DNA from: Actinomycetes bacterium | GTDB lineage: Bacteria > Actinomycetota > Actinomycetes > Mycobacteriales > Micromonosporaceae | NCBI GenBank assembly: GCA_023437285.1 | Contig: JAEZGP010000461.1 | Span: 1-7,864 of the forward strand | DNA: 7,864 bases | Reading direction: 5' to 3' | Shown: piece by piece, positions 1 to 6,327 of the stretch | Layout: the number at the start of each line of letters is the position of its first letter | Numbering within the stretch: the stretch's first letter is position 1 | Notes under the pieces: model-generated | The model's database searches: none | The model's input: the letters and a program-made list of their open reading frames with translations, nothing else | Told to the model about the DNA's origin: nothing | Program-made: the position numbers and the translations under genes

Positions 1-1160
1 AGCGGCGCCACGACCTCGGCCGCCGTGGCGAGCTTCGGCTCGGCGATGACCTCCTCGGCGACGCGGCGTACCCGCCAGCCGACCTCGTCGTAGCGGGTCA
101 GCACGTCGGCGGCGCTGAGCACCCCGGCGTGCACGAGCAGGGACGCCGTGGCCACCAGCGGGTCACGGTCGAGATCCGCCGCGATGCTGGCGGCGGGACG
201 GTACGCGACCTCCGCGTCGGCGCCCGCGTGCCCCATCAGCCGGACCATCGACAGGTGCAGGACGGCGGGCCGGCGCTCCGCGCGTACCCACGCGGCCGCC
301 TCGGCGGCGATGTCGTGCGCGGCGACGAGGTCGCAACCATCGGCGCCGAAGTACCGGATGCCGGGCCGGCTGCGCAGCACCGCCTCGACCCAGCCCGCCG
401 GCGACGGCACGCTGATGCCGAGCCCGTTGTCCTCGCAGACGAACAGGATCGGCAACCTGTGGTCGGCATGGGTGTACCAGCCCGCCGTGTTGAACGCGGC
501 CTGCGCGCTCGCGTGGTTGACCGACGCGTCGCCGAAGGAGCACACCACGATGGCGTCGTCGGGGTACCCGCCCGACGGGGTCACCCGCTGGGTCGCCGCC
601 CCCGGCGGGATCGGGCCGACGCCCGGGCGGCGCGCGTGGCGCAGGTCGCGCTGCTCAATGGCGTACGCCAGACCGATCGCGCGCGGCAGGTGCGACGCCA
701 CGGTCGACGTCGTCGGGATGATCGCGAGGTCGGGATGGCCGAAAACCTTGTGCCGGCCGCCCGCGATCGGCTCGGCCGCCGACGCCACAATGCCGCGCAG
801 TACGTCGCGGATCGCGTCCGGACCGCCCGGCACCTGGGCCGCCCGCGCGCAGTAGAACGCGCCTGACCGGTAGTGCAGCAGGGCCGGGTCCGTCGGGGCC
901 ACGGCCGCCGCGAGCGCCGCGTTGCCCTCGTGACCGGACGAGCCGATCGTGTAGAACCCCTCATTGAAGCTGCGCAGCCAGCGGGCGGCCAGGTCGAGGT
1001 GACGGCTGGCCAGCTGCGCGTCAAAGAGGTCAAGAGCAGCGGTACCGGTGAGCGCGGCGTCCGGCCGGACGGGTGCGGCCGGGTCGGCGCTTTCGGACGG
1101 GGCGGCGAGGGCGCTCACCGAGGCACGGAAATGCTCGTCGAGCTCCTGGGGGGTGGTCAC
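1..1160 (-). CDS. TPP-dependent 2-oxoacid dehydrogenase E1, alpha-type N-terminal part (partial, runs off left edge)
   Basis: E1 enzymes of this family decarboxylate a 2-oxoacid with thiamine diphosphate and pass the acyl group to the lipoyl E2 of a cytoplasmic dehydrogenase complex. Reading the minus strand from GTG at 1160 gives 386 uninterrupted residues with no stop before the window edge. Visible E1-alpha marks are HYRSGAF (residues 96-102, the usual YR contact), a TPP/magnesium motif beginning GDASVNH (210-216) and closing with CEDNGLGIS (242-250), and a phosphorylation-loop-like segment RLMGHAGADAEVAYR (307-321). GDA replaces the usual GDG. The protein style resembles actinobacterial E1 proteins in which alpha and beta halves are fused, but the beta half would lie outside the window. 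The substrate cannot be told; branched-chain oxoacids are one possibility. The start is uncertain: GTG at 1160 has only a close GGGG upstream, while in-frame GTGs at 1187 and 1196 would add unnatural-looking residues. The gene starts about 65 bp from the repeat array, so its promoter must be in or beside it. Confidence 0.85.
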   Translation of the reverse strand, partial: MTTPQELDEHFRASVSALAAPSESADPAAPVRPDAALTGTAALDLFDAQLASRHLDLAARWLRSFNEGFYTIGSSGHEGNAALAAAVAPTDPALLHYRSGAFYCARAAQVPGGPDAIRDVLRGIVASAAEPIAGGRHKVFGHPDLAIIPTTSTVASHLPRAIGLAYAIEQRDLRHARRPGVGPIPPGAATQRVTPSGGYPDDAIVVCSFGDASVNHASAQAAFNTAGWYTHADHRLPILFVCEDNGLGISVPSPAGWVEAVLRSRPGIRYFGADGCDLVAAHDIAAEAAAWVRAERRPAVLHLSMVRLMGHAGADAEVAYRPAASIAADLDRDPLVATASLLVHAGVLSAADVLTRYDEVGWRVRRVAEEVIAEPKLATAAEVVAP

Positions 1161-1224
1161 ACCCCAGAATGACCGACGAAGGCCCACCGATGCCACTGCG
1201 GAGGCACTCTCCGTTCTCGCCCCC

Positions 1225-1916
1225 TCGCCAAATGTGCACATAAGGCCGGGGTGGAGAGCCCGCGCATCGCCCTATGTGCACAAAGGGTGGACGGGGCAGC
1301 CTCCGGGTCGCCGTTTGCGCACATATGGCGACGGTGGCGGCCACCCGGGCCGCCGTATGCGCACAAAGGGCGGACGGGGCAGCCTCCCGAGTCGCCGTAT
1401 GCGCACAAAGGGCGGACGGGGCGGCCTCCCGAGTCGCCGTATGCGCACAAAGGGCGGACGGGGCGGCCTCCCGAGTCGCCGCATGCGCACAAAGGGCGAA
1501 CGGAGCGGCCTCCCGAGTCGCCGCATGCGCGCAAAGGCGGACGGGGCAGCCTCCGGGGTCGCCATATGCGCACAAAAGGCGAAGCGGGCCGCCACCCGGG
1601 TCGCCATATGCGCACAAAGGCGGACGAGGGCGGCTTCCGGGTCGCCGCATGCGCACATATAGCGACGGTAGCCCCACCCGGGTCGCCGTATGTGCGCGAA
1701 AGGCGGAGCGGGCCGCCACCCACGTCGCCATATGTGCGCAAAAGGCGAAGCGGCACTGCCCGCAGGTCGCCGCATGTGCACAAACGGCGAGGCGGAGCGC
1801 TCGCGGACCGCCAAATGTGTGCATATGGCGAAGCAGCTACTCCACAGGGCGCCGTATGTGCGCAAACGGCGAGGCGGGGGCACTCACACGCCGCCCTATG
1901 TGCACATTTGGCGAAG
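1225..1916. repeat. Tandem array of about 17 dyad-centred units, 41-42 bp each
   Basis: A core of the form TATGYGCAC (with variants) begins at 1231, 1273, 1314, 1356, 1398, 1440, 1482, 1524, 1565, 1607, 1648, 1689, 1731, 1773, 1814, 1855 and 1897. Ten of the sixteen spacings are 42 bp and six are 41 bp. A typical unit is GTCGCC, an AT-richer core of about 15 nt around TGCGCA or TGTGCACA, then GGCGAA or GGCGGA, then a GC-rich linker of about 15 nt. GTCGCC and GGCGAC can pair, for example perfectly at the 1314 unit, so each unit can form a stem with the core as loop. Units at 1398 and 1440 are identical and the one at 1356 differs by one base. Copies toward both edges diverge more. The 41-bp units change frame, so the array is unlikely to be coding. 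It lies between the 3' end of the yjbQ-like gene and the 5' end of the E1 gene. Function unknown. Confidence 0.93.
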
Positions 1917-2070
1917 CAGGAGCCCGCGGCGGTCGCCGCGAAGCAGGAGCCCCGTCGCGGTCGCCGCGAAACAGGAGCCCGCGGTCGCCGCGAAACAGGA
2001 GCCCGCGGTCGCCGCGAAGCAGGAGCCCGTCGCGGCCGCCGTGGAGCAGGAGCCCGCGGTGGTCGCCGAC
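1914..2070. repeat. Second array of about six 24-28 bp units lacking the dyad core
   Basis: The element AARCAGGAGCCC recurs at 1914, 1941, 1969, 1993 and 2017, with a diverged copy (GAGCAGGAGCCC) at 2044. Spacings are 27, 28, 24, 24 and 27 bp. A unit reads GTCGCC, GCGAAR, CAGGAGCCCGCG. The GTCGCC and GCGAAG elements are the same ones that flank the core in the 41-42 bp array, but here they abut directly. The array therefore looks like the same family of units without the core. It joins the first array with no gap, since the last dyad (1897) runs into the first AAGCAGGAGCCC. One plus-strand frame reads VAAKQEPA repeats, but the 28-bp spacing breaks the frame and there is no start signal, so coding is not favoured. 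Confidence 0.85.
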
Positions 2071-2106
2071 TGCGGCCGCGTCACCGTGGCCGCCAGGTGA
2101 AGGTGC

Positions 2107-2120
2107 CCGGCGGGGGCCGG
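2107..2120 (-). terminator. Candidate terminator hairpin after the YjbQ gene
   Basis: CCGGC, loop GGGG, GCCGG forms a perfect 5-bp GC stem lying 13 bp beyond the YjbQ stop codon in the direction of transcription. There is no T tract, which is common for actinobacterial terminators. It is short in a very GC-rich background, so the call is tentative. Confidence 0.4.
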
Positions 2121-2132
2121 CGGGCGGCGTGG

Positions 2133-2594
2133 TCAGGAGCGGACGAAGGAGAGGCGGACCTGGCGGGTGGGGTTGTCGCCGTTGGGGTCCACGAGGCAGA
2201 TGGACTGCCAGGTACCGAGGGCGACGCGGCCGTCGATGACCGGCAGGGTCGCGTGGGGCGGGATGAACGCCGGCAGGACGTGGTCGCGGCCGTGGCCGGG
2301 TGAGCCGTGCCGGTGGCGCCAGCGGTTGTCTGTCGGTAGCAGGTCGTCGATGGCCGTGAGCAGGTCGTCGTCGGATCCCGCGCCGGTTTCGAGGATCGCC
2401 ACGCCAGCCGTGGCGTGGGGGACGAAGACGTTCAGCAGGCCATCGCCGAGATCCCGGACAAACGTGGCTACTTCGCCCGTGAGGTCGACCACGCACGGCG
2501 CGCTTCCCGTGCGTACGGTCAGAATTGTCGTCTCCACGGACCGGAAGTCTGCCACGGCCCGCAGCGTCGCGGACCCCGCTTTGAAGTTACCCAT
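2133..2594 (-). CDS. yjbQ: YjbQ / UPF0047 family protein (possible secondary thiamine-phosphate synthase)
   Basis: This is a small soluble protein of the YjbQ family. Some members have a weak or secondary thiamine-phosphate synthase activity, and the primary role is unsettled. Family marks are [15 protein letters not shown] (57-71), a histidine-rich segment [12 protein letters not shown] (94-105) and the signature [21 protein letters not shown] (119-139). Conserved polar residues are H60, E69, H96, H101, H105 and H114, arranged as in family members that build a metal or anion site. From ATG 2594 the protein has 153 residues, about 15-20 more than usual. The family core begins near [11 protein letters not shown], so GTG at 2537 (134 residues) is a credible alternative start. 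ATG 2594 has a weak AGG about six bases upstream. The gene diverges from aceE and is followed by a GC hairpin and the repeat arrays. Its two neighbours are both TPP enzymes. Confidence 0.88.
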   Translation of the reverse strand: MGNFKAGSATLRAVADFRSVETTILTVRTGSAPCVVDLTGEVATFVRDLGDGLLNVFVPHATAGVAILETGAGSDDDLLTAIDDLLPTDNRWRHRHGSPGHGRDHVLPAFIPPHATLPVIDGRVALGTWQSICLVDPNGDNPTRQVRLSFVRS

Positions 2595-2628
2595 CGGTAC
2601 CTGTGTTCGTCATCGCCTTGCGGGCCGG

Positions 2629-2652
2629 TCGACGTGACGATGGATACGTCGA
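2629..2652. promoter_or_regulatory. Inverted repeat in the yjbQ-aceE divergent gap (operator candidate)
   Basis: TCGACGT at 2629-2635 and ACGTCGA at 2646-2652 are a perfect 7-bp inverted repeat with a 10-bp spacer, so the half-sites are about 17 bp apart centre to centre. It sits in the 140-bp region between the divergent yjbQ and aceE starts, where a dimeric regulator could control both. A TTGCGG (2618-2623) followed 17 bp later by TGGATA (2641-2646) is a poor promoter-like pair that would overlap it. No regulator is identified. Confidence 0.4.
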
Positions 2653-2691
2653 GGGGGCAGGATGGCAGTGGAGGGTCCCACCAGACGCCCA

Positions 2692-2712
2692 CCGCCGGCC
2701 ACGAACCGGCGG
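2692..2712 (+). promoter_or_regulatory. Hairpin in the aceE leader just upstream of the ribosome binding site
   Basis: CCGCCGG (2692-2698), a seven-base loop CCACGAA, and CCGGCGG (2706-2712) give a perfect 7-bp GC stem. It ends ten bases before the aceE Shine-Dalgarno at 2723. In the mRNA it could influence ribosome access or mRNA stability. It does not pair with the Shine-Dalgarno itself. Confidence 0.4.
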
Positions 2713-2722
2713 CACATACGAC

Positions 2723-2728
2723 GAAGGA
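2723..2728 (+). promoter_or_regulatory. aceE ribosome binding site, fixes the GTG start
   Basis: GAAGGA lies six bases upstream of GTG 2735. This favours the GTG over the longer in-frame extension from ATG 2603, whose extra 44 residues look like translated leader sequence. Confidence 0.8.
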
Positions 2729-2734
2729 ACGCCT

Positions 2735-5494
2735 GTGGCCACCGAACGCAAGCGACCGGTGATCAGCGATGGCCTGCCGAGCCAGCTGCCGGACATCGAC
2801 CCCGAGGAGACCTCGGAGTGGATCGATTCGCTCGACGGCGTGATCGACGCGGCGGGGGCGAAGCGCGCCCGGTACATCATGCTGCGCCTGCTGGAACGCG
2901 CCCGCGAACGCCAGGTTGGCGTGCCGCCGCTCACCACCACTGACTACATCAACACGATCCCGCCGGAGCGTGAACCGTGGTTCCCCGGCGACGAGAACGT
3001 GGAGCGGCGCATCCGCGCCTACATCCGGTGGAACGCCGCCATGATGGTGCACCGCGCGCAGCGGCCGGGCATCGGCGTGGGCGGGCACATTTCCACGTTC
3101 GCCAGCTCGGCGAGCCTTTACGAGGTGGGCTTCAACCACTTCTTCCGGGGCAAGGACCACCCGGGCGGCGGCGACCACGTCTTCTTCCAGGGGCACGCCT
3201 CTCCCGGCATGTACGCGCGGGCGTTCGTGGAGGGCCGCCTGTCCGAGCATCAGCTCGACGGGTTCCGCCAGGAGCTGTCGCACGCTGGCCTGGGGGGCGG
3301 CCTGCCGTCGTACCCGCACCCGCGCCTGATGCCCGATTTCTGGGAGTTCCCGACCGTCTCCATGGGTCTGGGCGGCATCAACGCGGTCTACCAGGCGCGG
3401 TTCAACCGGTACCTGCACCACCGGGGCATCAAGGACACGAGCCAGCAGCACGTGTGGGCGTTCCTCGGCGACGGCGAGATGGACGAGCCGGAGTCGATCG
3501 CCGGGCTCAGCCTGGCCGCCCGGGAGGAGCTGGACAACCTCACCTTCGTGATCAACTGCAACCTGCAGCGGCTCGACGGGCCGGTACGCGGCAACGGCAA
3601 GGTCATCCAGGAGCTGGAGGCCTTCTTCCGCGGCGCCGGCTGGAACGTGATCAAGGTCGTCTGGGGCCGGGAGTGGGACCCGCTGCTCGCCGCGGACACC
3701 GACGGCGCGCTGGTCAACCTCATGAACACCACGCCGGACGGTGACTACCAGACCTACAAGGCCGAGTCCGGCGCGTACGTGCGGGAGCACTTCTTCGGCC
3801 GCGACCCGCGCACCCGCAAGCTCGTCGAGCACATGACCGACGACGAGATCTGGGGCCTCAAGCGCGGCGGCCACGACTACCGCAAGCTGTACGCGGCGTA
3901 CAAGGCGGCCACCGAGCACGCCGGCCAGCCGACCGTCATTCTCGCCAAGACGATCAAGGGGTGGACGCTCGGCTCCAGCTTCGAGGGCCGCAACGCCACC
4001 CACCAGATGAAGAAGCTGACGCTGGCCGACCTCAAGTCGTTCCGCGACCGGCTCTACCTGGACGTACCCGATGAGGTTCTCGAGGCCGACCCCTACCAGC
4101 CGCCGTACGCCCTGCCGTCCGGCGAGGAGATGGCGTACCTCAAGGAGCGGCGCGCGGCGCTGGGCGGGTCCGTCCCGTCGCGGCGCACCACGACGATCCC
4201 GCTGAACCTGCCGGACTCAAAGATCTACGGCGAGCTCAAGAAGGGCTCCGGCAAGCAGAAGGTCGCCACCACGATGGCGTTCGTCCGCCTGCTCAAGGAC
4301 CTCATGAAGGACAAGGAGATCGGCAAGCGCTGGGTGCCGATCATCCCGGACGAGGCCCGCACCTTCGGCATGGACTCGCTGTTCCCCACCGCGAAGATCT
4401 ACTCCCCGCACGGGCAGAACTACACCCCGGTCGACCGGGAGCTGTTCCTGTCCTACCGGGAAGCCACGACCGGCCAGATCCTGCACGAGGGCATCGACGA
4501 GGCCGGCTCGGTCGCGTCGTTCACCGCGGTGGGCTCCAGCTACGCCACGCACGGCGAGCCGATGATCCCGGTCTACATCTTCTACTCGATGTTCGGCTTC
4601 CAGCGCACCGCCGACGGGCTGTGGGCCGCCGCCGACCAGATGACGCGCGGCTTCCTGCTGGGCGCCACGGCGGGCCGCACCACGCTCAACGGCGAGGGAC
4701 TGCAGCACGAGGACGGGCACTCGCTGCTCATCGCGGCGACCAACCCGGCCGTCGTCGCGTACGACCCGGCGTTCGGCTTCGAGATCTCGCACATCGTCGA
4801 GGACGCGCTGCGGCGCATGTACGGCGAGAACCCGGAGAACATCTTCTACTACCTGACCGTCTACAACGAGCCCATCCACCAGCCGGCCGAGCCGGCGAAC
4901 GTGGACGTGCCGGGCCTGTTGAAGGGCCTTTACCGGTACGCGCCAGCGCCGGCGATCGAGCCGTCGGCCGCCGGCGCCGAGGTGCCCCGGGCGCAGATCC
5001 TCGCGTCGGGCACCGGCATGCAATGGGCCCTCAAGGCGCAGGACCTGCTCGCCACTGACTGGGGTGTGGCCGCCGACGTCTGGTCGGCCACATCCTGGAC
5101 GGAGCTGCGCCGCGACGCCGTCGAGGTCGAGAAGTGGAACCTCATGCACCCGGAGGCGGAGCCGCGCCAGCCGTACGTGGCCCAGGCCCTCGACGGCGCG
5201 GGCGGCCCCGTCGTCGCGGTCAGCGACTTCATGCGGGCGGTTCCGGACCTCATCTCCCGCTGGGTACCCGGCGACTACGTGTCGCTCGGTACGGACGGCT
5301 TCGGCCTGTCCGACACCCGCCACGCCCTGCGCCGCCACTTCCACGTGGACGCGGAGACCATCGTGGTGGCCACGCTGCGCGAACTCGCGCGGCGCGGCGA
5401 GGTGCCGGCGTCCGCGCCGTCGGACGCCTTCCGCAAGTACGCGATCGACGACGTGACGGCCGCCCCGGTGGGCGAAACCGGCGGCGACTCCTGA
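2735..5494 (+). CDS. aceE: Pyruvate dehydrogenase E1 component, homodimeric type (AceE)
   Basis: AceE uses thiamine diphosphate to decarboxylate pyruvate and acetylates the lipoyl group of E2 in the cytoplasmic pyruvate dehydrogenase complex. It is the entry point from glycolysis to acetyl-CoA. The product is 919 residues; E. coli AceE is slightly shorter. The N-terminal half holds [11 protein letters not shown] with H118, [14 protein letters not shown] with H154, and the TPP motif GDGEMDE (245-251) ending at NCNLQRLDG (274-282). H423 in the THQMKK segment matches the mobile-loop histidine of E. coli AceE. The central domain has HEGIDEAGS (584-592) with the conserved E589, YSMFGFQR, and [14 protein letters not shown] (649-662). 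The C-terminal domain has [12 protein letters not shown], where E. coli has R in place of that L. The frame is intact. In studied actinobacteria AceE works with an E2 shared with 2-oxoglutarate dehydrogenase; no E2 or E3 gene is visible here. It appears to be monocistronic, with its own leader and a strong terminator. Confidence 0.98.
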   Translation: MATERKRPVISDGLPSQLPDIDPEETSEWIDSLDGVIDAAGAKRARYIMLRLLERARERQVGVPPLTTTDYINTIPPEREPWFPGDENVERRIRAYIRWNAAMMVHRAQRPGIGVGGHISTFASSASLYEVGFNHFFRGKDHPGGGDHVFFQGHASPGMYARAFVEGRLSEHQLDGFRQELSHAGLGGGLPSYPHPRLMPDFWEFPTVSMGLGGINAVYQARFNRYLHHRGIKDTSQQHVWAFLGDGEMDEPESIAGLSLAAREELDNLTFVINCNLQRLDGPVRGNGKVIQELEAFFRGAGWNVIKVVWGREWDPLLAADTDGALVNLMNTTPDGDYQTYKAESGAYVREHFFGRDPRTRKLVEHMTDDEIWGLKRGGHDYRKLYAAYKAATEHAGQPTVILAKTIKGWTLGSSFEGRNATHQMKKLTLADLKSFRDRLYLDVPDEVLEADPYQPPYALPSGEEMAYLKERRAALGGSVPSRRTTTIPLNLPDSKIYGELKKGSGKQKVATTMAFVRLLKDLMKDKEIGKRWVPIIPDEARTFGMDSLFPTAKIYSPHGQNYTPVDRELFLSYREATTGQILHEGIDEAGSVASFTAVGSSYATHGEPMIPVYIFYSMFGFQRTADGLWAAADQMTRGFLLGATAGRTTLNGEGLQHEDGHSLLIAATNPAVVAYDPAFGFEISHIVEDALRRMYGENPENIFYYLTVYNEPIHQPAEPANVDVPGLLKGLYRYAPAPAIEPSAAGAEVPRAQILASGTGMQWALKAQDLLATDWGVAADVWSATSWTELRRDAVEVEKWNLMHPEAEPRQPYVAQALDGAGGPVVAVSDFMRAVPDLISRWVPGDYVSLGTDGFGLSDTRHALRRHFHVDAETIVVATLRELARRGEVPASAPSDAFRKYAIDDVTAAPVGETGGDS

Positions 5495-5509
5495 GTCACC
5501 GGTAGCAGT

Positions 5510-5545
5510 ACAGCGGCCGCCGCCCGATGGGTTGGCGGCCGCTGT
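5510..5545 (+). terminator. Strong stem-loop terminator of aceE
   Basis: ACAGCGGCCGCC (5510-5521) and GGCGGCCGCTGT (5534-5545) form a perfect 12-bp stem with a 12-nt loop that contains a further CCC/GGG pairing. It begins 16 bases after the aceE stop and ends seven bases before the merR promoter elements. No long T tract follows. It should separate aceE from the merR-trx operon. Confidence 0.85.
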
Positions 5546-5550
5546 GCTTG

Positions 5551-5578
5551 CCTTGACATCGGCGGCAAGGTCTAGCGT
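5551..5578 (+). promoter_or_regulatory. Candidate merR promoter with MerR-type dyad
   Basis: TTGACA at 5553-5558 matches a -35 box. TAGCGT at 5573-5578 fits the actinobacterial -10 pattern TANNNT and ends seven bases before the ATG at 5586, the spacing expected for a leaderless transcript. No Shine-Dalgarno precedes that ATG. The 14-bp gap between the boxes is short. The dyad CCTTG-N10-CAAGG (5551-5555 and 5566-5570) overlaps the -35 box and lies between the boxes, as in MerR-family operators, so autoregulation is likely. Confidence 0.55.
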
Positions 5579-5585
5579 CGTACGC

Positions 5586-5969
5586 ATGCGGATCGGGGAA
5601 CTCGCGCAGCGGGCGGGCACAAGCACCCGCACGCTGCGCTACTACGAGCATCAGGGCCTGCTGCACGCCGGCCGGGCGGCTAACGGGTACCGCGTGTACG
5701 ACGACGCGGAGCTGCGCGTGGTCCGCGAGATCCGCGCGCTGTTGGCGGTGGGTTTCGCACTGGACGATATCCGGCCGTTCGTTGACTGCCTGCGGGCCGG
5801 CAACCAGTCGGGCGACGTGTGCCCCGACTCCGTCGCCGTGCTGCGCCGCAAGCTCGCCGAGGTCAACGCCGCGATCGACGAGATGACGGCGGTCAGGGAG
5901 CAGCTCCGTACGCAGCTCACCGACGCGATCAAGGACCGGGAGGCACCGTGCTGCACCATGACCTGCTGA
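5586..5969 (+). CDS. MerR-family transcriptional regulator with C-terminal cysteine cluster
   Basis: The 127-residue protein has the MerR plan. A winged helix-turn-helix starts at RIGELAQRAGTSTRTLRYYE (2-21), with the wing GLLHAGRAANGYRVY (24-38). A second helical pair follows (about 41-72), then a dimerisation coiled coil with a leucine/valine heptad pattern (about 83-116). MerR proteins bind dyads between promoter boxes and untwist the DNA when they sense a signal. Cysteines are C68, C79, C122, C123 and C127. C79 and the terminal CCTMTC recall the general placement of ligand cysteines in ZntR-like metal sensors, but a redox sensor is equally possible given the thioredoxin partner. The coding end overlaps the thioredoxin start by 22 bp, so the cysteine tail is encoded inside the overlap. 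ATG 5586 is chosen because it begins the HTH directly and matches a leaderless promoter. The signal sensed is unknown. Confidence 0.9.
   Translation: MRIGELAQRAGTSTRTLRYYEHQGLLHAGRAANGYRVYDDAELRVVREIRALLAVGFALDDIRPFVDCLRAGNQSGDVCPDSVAVLRRKLAEVNAAIDEMTAVREQLRTQLTDAIKDREAPCCTMTC
5938..5943 (+). promoter_or_regulatory. Thioredoxin ribosome binding site inside merR
   Basis: GGGAGG lies four bases before GTG 5948 and within the last merR codons. It sets the thioredoxin start and suggests translational coupling with merR. Confidence 0.7.
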
Positions 5970-6283
5970 CCACCGTCACCGATGAGACGTTCGCCGAGGC
6001 GGTGCTCGGCGCCGACGGCCCGGTCGTCGTGGACTTCTGGGCCGAGTGGTGCCCGCCCTGCAAAATGATCTCGCGCGCGCTCGGCGAGCTGGCCGAGGAG
6101 TACGCCGGCCGGATCCGGATCGTCACGCTCAACACCGACGAAAACCCGGCAACCACCAGGGCGTACGGCGTAATGTCCCTGCCCACGCTGATGGTCTTCC
6201 GCGACGGTGAACTGGCCGCGTCGACGGTCGGCGCCCGGCCGAAGACGCAGCTACGCCAGCTCCTGGACGCGCACGCCTCCTGA
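5948..6283 (+). CDS. trxA: Thioredoxin with WCPPC active site
   Basis: This is a cytoplasmic dithiol-disulfide oxidoreductase, presumably recycled by thioredoxin reductase. The 111-residue protein has a single thioredoxin fold of normal length: strand VVVDFWAEWCPPC (26-38), the active-site pair C35 and C38, and the cis-proline loop SLPTL with P79. It ends in the usual GARPKTQLRQLL helix. The active site is CPPC rather than the classic CGPC. A proline there can shift redox potential or partner choice, but the rest is thioredoxin-like and there is no signal peptide or membrane segment. The start is GTG 5948 with a good Shine-Dalgarno; the ATG ten bases further on is in the merR frame. It is the second gene of the merR operon and probably its regulated target. 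The symbol is for the family; which paralogue it is cannot be told. Confidence 0.92.
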   Translation: MLHHDLLTTVTDETFAEAVLGADGPVVVDFWAEWCPPCKMISRALGELAEEYAGRIRIVTLNTDENPATTRAYGVMSLPTLMVFRDGELAASTVGARPKTQLRQLLDAHAS

Positions 6284-6327
6284 CCAGCGGCGCCCAGACC
6301 TGCCGGAAGCCCACGTAATGAGCCCTC

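Noticed and set aside
1225..1916. CRISPR array
   Set aside because: The linkers between dyads are repeated along with the dyads, so there are no unique spacers, and no cas gene is present.
1225..2070. Plasmid-type replication origin with iterons
   Set aside because: Regularly spaced dyads recall iterons, but there is no Rep gene and no DnaA-box cluster, and the surroundings are housekeeping chromosomal genes.
1690..2100. Small plus-strand protein with VAAKQEPA repeats
   Set aside because: The repeat frame is kept only over the 24- and 27-bp units and is lost at the 28-bp unit. There is no start signal, and the sequence is explained by the core-less array.
1030..2303. Several long repetitive reading frames (200-350 codons) on both strands across the arrays, with 14-residue repeats such as LCAHTATREAAPSA
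   Set aside because: Frames stay open because units are 42 bp and GC-rich, but six 41-bp spacings shift the frame. Similar open frames exist on both strands, none has a convincing ribosome binding site, and none resembles a known protein.
2603..2734. 44-residue N-terminal extension of AceE from ATG 2603
   Set aside because: GTG 2735 has a good Shine-Dalgarno and begins at the usual VATERKRP start. The extension covers the leader hairpin and inverted repeat.
2519..4003. Long minus-strand frame opposite aceE
   Set aside because: It is antisense to a clearly conserved gene, and its valine/arginine/leucine-rich translation is typical of a GC-rich shadow.
4217..5632. Long minus-strand frame of 471 codons opposite the 3' half of aceE
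   Set aside because: Same reason: a GC-rich shadow with no domain. It would also run through the aceE terminator.
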